Assembly (NCBI RefSeq): GCF_031143425.1
Contig: NC_090444.1
Coordinates: 1,346,894,323 to 1,346,958,322 of the forward strand
DNA from: Pleurodeles waltl
Lineage: Eukaryota; Chordata; Amphibia; Caudata; Salamandridae
Direction: 5' to 3'
DNA length: 64,000 bases
A program made the translations under genes and the position numbers. The notes under the pieces were generated by a model that was not told where the DNA came from, did no database searches, and saw only the letters and a list, made by a program, of their open reading frames with translations. The stretch's first letter is position 1, and every line of letters starts with the position of its first letter. Shown here one piece after another: positions 51,398-60,221 of the stretch.

Positions 51398-52425
51398 ATG
51401 TCTCTTCCAGACCGGAATCCTCCGGTGTACCGACCGCTGGTGGACCTGTTGACAATGGAGGAGCGACATTTACTCATCACCTACAGGTTTGACCGCGCCA
51501 CTATCCAAGAACTATGTACCCAGTTGGAGCCAGACCTGATGTCACCAATCCGCCATCCCACAGGAATCCCCCCTCAAGTGCAGGTGCTGTCAGTGCTCCA
51601 TTTCCTTGCAAGTGGATCGTTTCAGACAACAGTGGCCATGGCATCAGGGATGTTCCAGCCTATGTTTTCCAACGTGTTGTCTAGAGTGTAGTCTGCCCTG
51701 CTGAAACCCGTAAGGAGCTACATCGTTTTCCCTCAGGTGGAGGATTTGCCAACAGTCAAAGGTGACTTCTATGCCCTTGGACATATCCCCAACATCATAG
51801 GTGCTATTGATTGGACCCATGTAGCTCTGGTCCCCCCCACAGGAGTGAACAGGTGTACAGGAACCAGAAGAGTTATCATTCCATGAATGTACAGATGGTA
51901 TGTTTGGCAGACCAGTACATCTCGCAGGTAAATGCTATGTTCCCTGGCTCAGTGCATGATGCCTACATCCTGCGCAATAGCAGCATCTCTTTTATGATGG
52001 GTCAACTCCAGAGGCACCGGGTGTGGCTATTGGGGGACTCTGGTTACCCCAACCTGTCCTGGCTATTGACCCCAGTGAGGAATCCCAGGACCAGGGCAGA
52101 GGAACGCTACAATGAGGCCCATGGGCGGACTAGGAGGGTGATCGAACGCACCTTCGGCATCCTGAAGGCCAGGTTCAGGTGCCTGCATATGACAGGTGGT
52201 TCCCTATTTTACTCACCAAGGAAGGTGTGCCAGATCATCATCGCCTGCTCGATGCTTCACAATCTTGCCTTGCAACGCCAGGTGCCTTTTCTGCAGGAGG
52301 ATGGTCCAGATGGCGGTGTTGTGGCAGCTGTGGAGCCTGTGGAGCCTATGGACAGTGATGAGGAGGATGCTGAGGAAGAAGACATAGACAACAGGGAGTC
52401 AGTCATACGGCAATATTTCCAGTGA
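51398..52425 (+). pseudogene. Harbinger transposase of HARB-B, broken
   Basis: A DDE_Tnp_4-type transposase without introns. The first part (51398-51688) reads MSLPDRNPPVYRP...TMEERHLLITYRFDRATIQ...ASGSFQTT. A TAG stop stands at 51689-51691. The frame continues with GAIDWTHVALVPP to a run of seven C (51832-51838), where it shifts by one base, and goes on from 51839 in the other frame: QVYRNQKSYHSMNVQM, FPGSVHDAY, LLGDSGYPN, VIERTFGILKARFRC and an acidic tail ending RQYFQ. All conserved acidic residues are still present. The two lesions make it non-functional as it stands, unless the C-run shift is a sequencing error. Family length is about 350 residues. It differs from the HARB-A enzyme, which has an intron just before the DQGYG motif. 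Confidence 0.9.
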
Positions 52426-52908
52426 CACACAGGTGAGAACAGTTTTCTTTTTACCATTACATTCACTTTCACACTTCTACCTCTATCCTGTCTGTCAGTT
52501 CATAGCAGTATTTGGTCACTGAGTTGTACCTTTCCATTACGGTTTCACAGGTGTGGTTAGCAACGTGTGTCATCTGCTTGCATCCTTCAAGGACTTGTGA
52601 TGTGTGACATAGGTATGTTGGCTTTAAAATTGTAAACGCATGTTGACACTGTCATTGATTATACATATTTACCAAATCACAGACTGACTCCAGATTATTT
52701 TGTGGTTCAAGGGTGTTTATTTCAGTGCTCAGAAATGGAGGGGGGTAGTGATATGGTGATGGGGGACGGTGGAGGAATGTCCATGGCAGAGTCCAGTCCA
52801 TTAGTCACACAGGTGCACTGCCCATATGGGCATAGGAAGTGGAGATGGGGCAGTTCCAATCGGGACAGGGTAACAAAGTGAGACAGTGGGAGGACAATCA
52901 GGGTGGTC
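52426..52908. other. Convergent spacer between HARB-B transposase and SANT-like gene
   Basis: No gene. AATAAA on the minus strand at 52716-52721 would serve the gene at 52909-54259. I see no AATAAA on the + strand for the transposase. Confidence 0.55.
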
Positions 52909-54259
52909 TCATTTCCTGGCGGGGGTCTTGCCATCTTGCTCTGTCCTGTTCCTGGATCTCAGGGACTGCTTTCGGGGTGGTTGTCCGTCTGCAGGGGGTG
53001 GGATGCTGGTGTGGTGGTCCTGTGGTGGGGCGTCCTGTCCACTAGCGCCGGCAGAGGTGGTGGGCAGTTCATCATCCATGCTAGTGTCAGGGGCCCCTTG
53101 GAGTGCCACGGTGTCCCTCATGGTCTTTTGTATGTCCTTCAGCACCCCTACGATGGTGCCCAGGGCGGAGCTGATGGTTCTGAGCTTCTCCCTGAACCCC
53201 AAATACAGTTTGTCCTGCAGGCGCTGGGTCTCCTGAAACTTGGCCAGTACCGTCGCCATCGTCTCCTGGGAGTGGTGGTAGGCTCCCATGATGGAGGACA
53301 GGGTCTCGTGGAGGGTGGGTTCCCTTGGCCTGTCTGCCCCCTGTCGCACAGCAGCCCTCCCAGTTCCCCTGTGTTCCTGTGCCTCCGTCCCCTGGACCGT
53401 GTGCCCACTATCACTGCCCCCAGGTCCCTGTTGTTGTTGGGGTGGTGGGTTATCCTGGGTTCCCTGTAGTGGTGGACACACCGCTGATTGACGTGTCCTG
53501 GGTACGGAGGTATGGGCCCGCTGGGTGGGTGCTGTGCTGGTGTTACCAGAGGGTGGAAGGTCAGTGTTGGGCTGTGCCTGTGCAAGGGGAACCGACTGTC
53601 CTGAGGCCCACGATGGTCCGGGCTGGTCATCAGGATCCAGTAGGACAGAGCTGCTGTCGTCAATGTGGGCCTCTTCTGTGGGTGGAGTGGAGTTGTCTGG
53701 ACCCTCCGGTGTGATGACGTTCCGAAGTGGTCCTGCAGGGATATAAGAGCATGATTAGTGCATGTGTGTGAGTAATGGTGTGCAATGGGTGGGTGTTTGT
53801 GTACCCCAGTGCAAGCATTCCTGTGTGTGGGTTTGTGTGAGGATGGTTAGGGGGTTGTTATGGGTATGTGCAGTGAGCATGCTTTGGTGAGGGCTGACCA
53901 TGCTTTGTTTTTCCATGCGGGGCTTGGTGTTGGGATGGGTGGTTTGTGTTATGAGTATATTAGTGAGGAGTAGGGGAGGGGGTGAGGGTGGGGGGGTGTG
54001 ATGGCATGCAGGTAGGGTGGGGGATATGATAGTTGAGATTTAACTTACCGGTGTCCATTCCTCCACCGACTCCTCCGAGGCCCTCTGGATGCATGATGGT
54101 CAAGACCCTGTCCACGATTCTTTGCCATAGCTCCATCTTCCTGGCTATGGATGTGTGCTGCACCTGTGAGCCAAATAGCTGTGGCTCTACCCGTAGGATT
54201 TCCTCCACCATGACCCTGAGCTCCTCCTCGGAAAACCGGGGGTGTCTTTGGCGTGACAT
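52909..54259 (-). CDS. HARB-B SANT/Myb-like accessory protein, two exons
   Basis: Exon 1 runs from 54259 down to 54049 (donor GTAAGT) and exon 2 from 53732 down to 52909 (acceptor ATCCCTGCAG). The phase-1 junction keeps frame and gives 344 residues without stops. Residues 8-56 hold the first two helices of a SANT/Myb-like domain (HPRFSEEELRVMVEEIL, then RKMELWQRIVDRV). The expected third helix with R-x-x-x-x-C-x-K-R-W is absent; a G-rich stretch (GLGGVGGGMD) ends the exon instead. Exon 2 is S/P/Q-rich, then helical (LHETLSSIMGAYHHSQETMA...), ending basic (RKQSLRSRNRTEQDG...). The missing helix suggests a deletion or lost exon, so DNA binding is doubtful for this copy. It would otherwise be the partner of the transposase. 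Confidence 0.75.
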
Positions 54260-54843
54260 GAGGTGGTGTGGGTGATGTGTGGGGTGGTGTAAGTGTTGAT
54301 GTGTGTGGTGATGTGTAGTGGTGTGTGGTGTATTGTGCGTGTAATGTTGTATGGGTGATGGTGTTGTGTGCCTCTGTGTGGTGGGGTTCTCAGTTGCTGT
54401 GCTCTCTGTCTATCTGGCCTTCGTCTCTGATTTTTGGTCATAGGGGTTTGTGGGTGATGTGGGTGTGTGTTTTATATTGTGTTGGGTGTGTGGGAGTGGT
54501 GTTTGTATGTGTATCAGGTGTGTGTACTTTGAATTGTCCAATGTGGCGGTGTTTTGGAGATGTGTGTGTATTTTGAGCCCGGCGGTGTGTACCGCCAATG
54601 GAATACCACGGTTGAAAGACCGCCCCGTGGATTCGTGTGTCAGGATAGCATGGGGTTTCTGTTGGCGTGACGGTGGAGGTTTTGTTTTCGCCAGTTTATT
54701 ACTGACCTTTGGTGTGGGTGTCTGAATTTCGGCGGATTCTGAGATGTGTTTCATAATAGCAGTGGCTGAATTCCGCGGCGGTGTTTTGGCGGTCTTCTGC
54801 ACGGCGCTAAGCGCCTTTTACCGCCAATGTTGTAATGAGGGCC

Positions 54844-57083
54844 TTAGACTATGTAAACACATCTCTAGTATGCTGCTGTATAACAACAATAACAACCTTG
54901 TATACTGCTGTATAAGAACAATAAAAACCTTATATGAGAGGCACAAGACAACTAATTTGATGCTTTGATCACTAAGAATATCGTCATCAGGACAGGCAGA
55001 GGAAAGAAGGAGATACCCATCTCCTAGTGGCTGAATGGTGCACTGTCTAATCCAGAAATCTGTTTTCAGTCTAGGCTTCCCAGTTTAACCAATCTGTGTC
55101 ACCCCACGCAGTTACTGTACTTCACTGTGCCTGCTTTTTTATGATCATCACATCTGTGAGTACCTTGCAATGATTCAGTTGAGGGCGCACAGCGTACAAA
55201 TCCTCTCTGGTATATGGTTGTATAGACCATAATGTTACTCCATCTTTAGCAACAGTAAAGGTCATATAGGAGGCACAAGAGGAGTTACTTGCCTCTTTAC
55301 CCACTATTAAAGTCATTGTTAAAGCAGAAGAGGGGTGGTTCCTCGTCTAAGAAAGACTGATAAGTGCAGTGATATAGTTTAATAATGTGCTAAAATTAAA
55401 CAATCCAAAATGATAAAAATACACAGTTTTAATTTAACAATTCGTACCTTAGGGTCACTGGCAGTCAGCAACACTTGCAGGGCAGGAGATTCATGATGAA
55501 CAAAGAGGAGGATCTCTTTGCTCCTCAGCCTCCACAGTGCTGCTTTTGCTGACAGGAATCCTGTTACAGGATAGAACACAGGTAGGGCCACTACAGAGAA
55601 TTATCAGCCCCCCTCGCCACCATCAACACCACTGCCCTTTTAACCCTAGTAGAGTGGTAGGAGAGGTTTGGGTGTTTGTTGTGTAGTACACTAGCACAAG
55701 GTCAATGTACATCTAAAACCAGTCAGCTGCAAGTGTGGCTTGTCCGATGCTCACAGTTTGGGTGGAGCATAGTCTGGGCTAAGATTCCAGTGACTCAAAT
55801 TGTGGAACATTCCAGGGACTTGACATACTGCCTACCATCAGCCTTCCTTGGTGCATGGATCGTCTGTCCCCCTTCTGACAGAAGTAGTCAGATGTGGATA
55901 GGTAGGTTTTCTAAGTAGTAGTATGTTTTACACTCTGACTGTTTTGCAACACCACCTTTATTTTGCAGTGTGACTGACGTATTAATTAGTTGCACCCTAA
56001 AATCAACATTCTCATGAAGTCAAACAATCTTTATCAGTGTTTGAGTCTTTTTGCAACTTCCTGCAAATGCATTGGAGCAGCAGAAATGTAGTGCTCCATA
56101 ATCATTACTAACGTGTGTTAAGCTGTGGCAGTATATCCACATAAAGACCCCACATTTTTATCTTCGTAATATAGTCATTAGCTTATGCTGTAGGTACTTC
56201 TATTAAATGCCTTTCTATCAGGGGCGTAAGTGCAGGTAGGCCTCTTCTATTAAAATCTTTCCATTGTAACTCTAATTTTAACTCAAAAATTTTATCATAT
56301 TTCTTTCCTTTCTTTGCAGGTGCCTTACAATCTACATTGTTCAGAGAATAGCTCATTGTTTTGCTTTAAAAATTCAGAAAATAATGTGATACTTGCTATG
56401 ATTTACACTGTGTGTTGAAATGGGAAAGAGACTTATATACTAGGTGGACCAAACAGTTGATAGCTACAAGGCTGTGTAGCTGTGTAAGTCTTTGTTTGGT
56501 GATGGGAATGTAGAGGCTTCACTTGCTCCTAGAAGACTGCAAAACCTGATTGGCTCCAAGGATAGGAAATCAGTAGGAAGATGTTCAAAACAGAATGCAA
56601 TGTGTCCCTTAAGGTTTTTTAAGAATAGCAGATCCTGGCCTGACTTTAATGAGGGAAGAACTTTCCCTAACTTGTTTGACGATTACACCAGAGCCTACAG
56701 GGATAGTAAAGTGAGCTGGATCACATGGATGGAGTACAGTGAGGGATAGTAGTCCTGTGTCTCTGATCTCACATTATATGAATGCTAGCGTGTTTATAAA
56801 GTAGAATGTGTCCCCAAAACACAATGGAGGGTATTTCTTCCTCATATATGAATTGTAGGCGTCTGGCTTTTTATACCAACACTTTGAAAAACATCATGGT
56901 AGAACAGACCCTAAAGTAGTCACAAAAAATAATGGCACCAATGGGGCATGAGCCTTTGGCCTTCAGAGTGAGAGACAGGTTTCTTAACCATAAGGGTTAA
57001 AATAGGAAGCATCTGTAGTGTAAAAAAAACAATTACCCTTCCAAAAGAATAAAACATCAAAGTTTATGTCGAGAAAAAACTAT
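54844..57083. other. Repeat-rich DNA right of HARB-B
   Basis: 54844-54990 is the second part of the split MIR-like repeat. 55060-55325 is another copy of the same repeat. The rest shows no recognisable gene. The frame at 56492-56749 (85 codons) has no known motif and no splice sites that would support it. Confidence 0.45.
55060..55325 (+). repeat. Second MIR-like repeat copy
   Basis: Shares CACTGTGCC, ATGATCATCA and AGGAGGCACAAGA blocks, in the same order and about the same spacing, with the flanks of HARB-B joined together (44680-44802 plus 54844-54990). Confidence 0.5.
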
Positions 57084-57595
57084 GGGCCTCATTCACACGG
57101 TCTTTAAGGCACAGTTGCGTCATTCATTTTGGCGCTGCGGTGGCTTTACACTGCTCCAGATTTACAAACCTATGCATTTGCCCCATTGCGTCGGTTTGTA
57201 AACCCTTGCATCACATTATATCTGTGCCAGGTATAATGTATGTAGGGTAGGTGTTCCCACTGGAAAAGCCATGCAGAACTGACACAGTGAAATTTACTCC
57301 ATTTCACTGTGTCATTCTACTACTTCACTGCGGCAAAAGCAGGTGTTAAACTGACTCAGGGTTTTTCTCTATGGGAGCCTTCCTTGCATTGTTGGAGTAG
57401 CGTCATGTTTTTTAATGCTAGTCCAGCAATGTGTCAATTTAGCACCACAGAATTTCTGAAGCATCTGTGAAAATGTGCACCATGGAGCTCTGTATAGTAA
57501 ATACAGCGCATCCATGGCATTGTTAGGGAATCATTGGGCAGTGCAAGAAATCTGACGGATCGGGCCGATGCGCCATTTTCTTGTAAATGAGGCCC
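57084..57595. mobile_element. MITE with GGGCCTCATT ends, 512 bp
   Basis: Begins GGGCCTCATTCACACGG and ends TTGTAAATGAGGCCC, flanked by TAT on both sides (57081-57083 and 57596-57598). A 3-bp TWT-type duplication and G-rich ends fit the Harbinger group. No coding capacity. Inside is a tract of short inverted pieces such as GTGAAATTTACTCCATTTCAC. Confidence 0.78.
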
Positions 57596-57864
57596 TATGT
57601 TTTAGAAACAAGATTAAAACACTGGGTTGAAAAGAGTCAGCAGACAAAAAACAAAAGTTGGCCCAGAAGGCATAATAAAAAAAAACTAGTGCACATTTGT
57701 GTAACAAAACAGTTTAAGGCACAGATTAAGGAATCCAGGCACCTATGGAAGTAACTGCTTGAAGCAATGCAGTGCAAAAACAAACAAGTGTTCAATATAA
57801 TCTTTAAAAAGAGGAAACATTGGCTGACAGGCTTAAAAAGCAAACACGGTTTCATAAGCCATTG

Positions 57865-58044
57865 CTTCTGATGGATACAACTACCTGTGGATTCCTCACC
57901 TCATGAATACTCCCATGGCGCCAGCATTCTACGGAAATCTTCTTACTAGTCTCTGCACGTCGACGAGGACGTCACTGTCTCGCACGCGACGCCGTCTGAC
58001 GTCATACAGGCAATAAGAGGTCCTCGACGACGTGCGGACGTCAG
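57865..58044 (+). repeat. Left inverted terminal repeat of the DIRS element
   Basis: Reverse complement of 63643-63813 apart from the very end. CpG-rich, with GACGTCA motifs at about 57967, 57998 and 58037; one is a full TGACGTCA palindrome. It probably holds the promoter. Confidence 0.9.
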
Positions 58045-58148
58045 TTCCCTTTTTTCCGTGCATTCGAAACGGTTATCTTCGAGGGAGCAACTGTTACTCT
58101 TGCGGTTACAGTGTATATCTTGCTGCGTACTCTTTCTCTGTGGAAATA

Positions 58149-60221
58149 ATGTCGCAGAGAAAGTCTGGATTTAAGCCTTGTCGTGAGTGTGGAGGCAAGA
58201 TGTCGGTGACGGATCCTCATTCCGATTGCCTTTGGTGTTTGAGCTCCGACCACGACGTCTCGACTTGTGATTCATGTCAGCACATGAATCCGAAGGCCCT
58301 TAAAGAACGTGAGGCGAAGCTGTTTATGGCCAAGTCAAAGGAGAAGCATCACAAGAAGTCTTCTCCAAAACATCGGCGTCATCGAGACTCCCGGCGCCGT
58401 AGAGAATCTCGGCGTCATTCAAGGGAGGCTCGTTCCAGGTCTCCGGATCGGCGCCGAAAGACATGGGAGGTCAGCCCCACGGTGACGCCGCATCCTTCGA
58501 CGCCGTTGCCCTCTCCGGCGTCACCAACTTCGCCTGGACAGGCGTCGGTGATTGAGGTATTGGAGCCTCAAGTGTTTTCTCCGGCGCAGACGCCGAGGCC
58601 GGAGTCGGGGTCGCCTCCGAGACAGGCACCCCAGTATCCGGCTTTTCCCACCCCTGGAGCCGATAGTTCCGCATTCTTGAATGCGATGTATGCCATCTTC
58701 CAACAGATGGCTCCAGGGGGTGCTCCGGCTGGGCCTTTGGCCTTTTCTTTGGGTGATCCTGCGCCTCTTCGGCCGGCACCCTTTATGCCCTTTCTCCCGT
58801 TTGGGAACGTGGGCTCGGCGCCAGTGTCGGCGCCGGTGGCCGCTCCGGTGGCTTCGGAGGGATTGGCCCCAGGGATTTCCATCCCGTCGACGTCGAGATT
58901 TCGGCCTGTGACTCCGGTGGGTCCATCTGTTTCAGCTGCTCTTCAGTCGGCGCCGAAGTTACCCGTGGCGCCGGATGCGGCGTCGGTGGCTTCGGAAGAT
59001 CGGCGCCGATCTCCGACTTCGGCGGAGGCATTGTCGACTCCGCGGATTGAGCAACGACTGCATTCAAGGAGGCGTGCTCTCCGGGTACTAGAAGAGCAGG
59101 AGTACCAACGAGCCCTAGAGGAAGGAGAGCTAGAGGACTCGGGTGATGGGCTGCGTGGACTGGAGTCGGCCAGTGGGCTGGACACTTCCCCTGAGTGGGA
59201 CCTTTCGTCCCCGGGGGAATATACTGAGGAAGCTGCTTCCTTTCATACAGTGGTACGGAAGGCAGCTAGTTTTTTGGACCTGCCTTTGCCGGTGGTGGAG
59301 GCAAAACAAAACCTTTTGACGGAGGTGTTGCATCCGGCCTCAGCCGCGGCGGAGCCTCTGTTACCTTTTAATGACGCTCTGCTGGATCCGGTTTTAGAGG
59401 TGTGGAAGAGGCCGGCATCTTCCCCAGCAGTTCACAGAGCCGTGGCCAGGAGGTATCGGACGGCTCCAACTGATCCTGGTTTCCTATCTAGGCACCCTAC
59501 GCCGGAGAGCTTGGTAGTGCAGGCCTCCTGTTCGTCCAAGTCAGCGCCTGGTTCTTTCCCAACGGTGCCTGGGGACAGAGACTCAAAAAAGCTAGAGGCG
59601 CAGTCGAAGAAGATTTTTTCGTCCTGCAGTCTGGCGTTAAAGGCCACTAATGCGACCTGTATCCTGGGGAGGTATATTCATGCTCTGATGGATGACATCT
59701 CCTCTTCGTTTACAGAGCTTCCCCAGGGTCTTTTGGATCTTGTCTCTGATGCCCAGGCTGCTGCGACCCAAATTATCCAGACGGGACTGGATACCACCGA
59801 CTCGGTAGCCAGAGCAATGGGCACAACTGTGGTGGAAAGGAGACAGGCCTGGCTCCGTAACTCGGGCTTTTCGGCAGATGTACAGTCCACATTGTTGGAT
59901 CTCCCGTTTGATGGGGACAAACTGTTTGGGGCTAAGGCTGATTCGGCCTTGGAACGTTTTAAGGAGAGCAGGGCCACGGCTAAGTCGTTGGGACTCCAAG
60001 CTCCTTCTTCCACGGCCTCTTCCAGATTCTTCAGGAGGTTTCGTGGATTTGGGCGTGGCTCTTCCTCCTCTTCCTTTCGGGGAAGATATCAGCAACCTGC
60101 CTCTTCCCACCCCTATAGATCTTTTAGGGGGAGGGGTAGGGTCCGCACCAGGGGAGCCTCTCAGCAGCACTCTGCCTCTTCCTCATCCTCTGGCGGGGTG
60201 CAGCAGGGGAAGCAGCCTTAG
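58149..60221 (+). CDS. DIRS ORF1, gag-like protein
   Basis: About 690 residues from the ATG at 58149 (MSQRKSGFKPCREC). An earlier in-frame start would lie inside the terminal repeat, so the later ATG is preferred. The N-terminus has a cysteine/histidine cluster (CRECGGKM, DPHSDCLWCL, CDSCQHM) like a zinc-binding unit. A strongly basic K/R/H/S tract follows (KEKHHKKSSPKHRRHRDSRR), then a long P/S/A-rich part, an acidic region, and a helical part in the last third (for example KKIFSSCSLALKATNATC). The C-terminus is RG/S-rich (RGSSSSSFRGRYQ), typical of nucleic-acid binding. By position and composition it is the DIRS structural protein. It overlaps the RT frame by about 340 bases. Confidence 0.85.
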   Translation: MSQRKSGFKPCRECGGKMSVTDPHSDCLWCLSSDHDVSTCDSCQHMNPKALKEREAKLFMAKSKEKHHKKSSPKHRRHRDSRRRRESRRHSREARSRSPDRRRKTWEVSPTVTPHPSTPLPSPASPTSPGQASVIEVLEPQVFSPAQTPRPESGSPPRQAPQYPAFPTPGADSSAFLNAMYAIFQQMAPGGAPAGPLAFSLGDPAPLRPAPFMPFLPFGNVGSAPVSAPVAAPVASEGLAPGISIPSTSRFRPVTPVGPSVSAALQSAPKLPVAPDAASVASEDRRRSPTSAEALSTPRIEQRLHSRRRALRVLEEQEYQRALEEGELEDSGDGLRGLESASGLDTSPEWDLSSPGEYTEEAASFHTVVRKAASFLDLPLPVVEAKQNLLTEVLHPASAAAEPLLPFNDALLDPVLEVWKRPASSPAVHRAVARRYRTAPTDPGFLSRHPTPESLVVQASCSSKSAPGSFPTVPGDRDSKKLEAQSKKIFSSCSLALKATNATCILGRYIHALMDDISSSFTELPQGLLDLVSDAQAAATQIIQTGLDTTDSVARAMGTTVVERRQAWLRNSGFSADVQSTLLDLPFDGDKLFGAKADSALERFKESRATAKSLGLQAPSSTASSRFFRRFRGFGRGSSSSSFRGRYQQPASSHPYRSFRGRGRVRTRGASQQHSASSSSSGGVQQGKQP

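Larger units (their letters stand above)
47893..51455 (-). pseudogene. HARB-B third gene: SANT-like, S/T/P-rich protein, broken
   Basis: Three exons are read on the minus strand. One runs about 51455 to 51285 (donor GTAAGT), encoding PAFTAQELEKLVDGVLHQY. The second runs 51087 to 50235 (acceptor CATGTAG, donor GTTAGT) and is split by a MITE at 50480-51058; its halves read AQQKDIW and CAIAKDV...HCRKRWEDIRRWSKK. The third starts at 49850 (acceptor TGTGCATCAG). Together the first two give a Myb/SANT-like domain. The last exon is S/T/P/A-rich with a helical block (EEAIDLLRSLTVGQS...VERELQQ). It has in-frame stops at 49197-49195 and 49182-49180, and a TGA at 48534-48532 that could come from a CGA by CpG decay. 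The same frame then runs on into an 18-residue repeat array ending at 47893. No ATG is visible in the first exon, and 51398-51455 overlaps the transposase start antisense. Confidence 0.68.
44803..54843. mobile_element. HARB-B: 10-kb Harbinger (PIF) DNA transposon
   Basis: The left end GGGGGTCATTACAACCCTGG and right end (reverse complement) GGCCCTCATTACAACATTGG are imperfect inverted repeats. The flanks are TTA on both sides (44800-44802 and 54844-54846). Contents in order: a GC-rich left region with CGG/CCG motifs, an inserted L2-type LINE end (about 45470-46955), three tandem arrays, a broken SANT-like gene (-), a broken transposase (+), an open SANT-like gene (-) and a right region with the same CGGCGG/ACCGCC motifs. 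A hairpin-chain MITE of the same terminal type is nested at 50480-51058. The transposase is not intact, so this copy is not autonomous now. Confidence 0.82.

Noticed and set aside
48522..51455. Two in-frame stops at 49180-49197 as an intron
   Set aside because: I looked for a donor and acceptor around them and found no convincing pair, so I treat them as decay of a pseudogene.
56492..56749. An 85-codon frame right of HARB-B
   Set aside because: No recognisable motif, no Kozak or splice support, and it lies in repeat-rich DNA.
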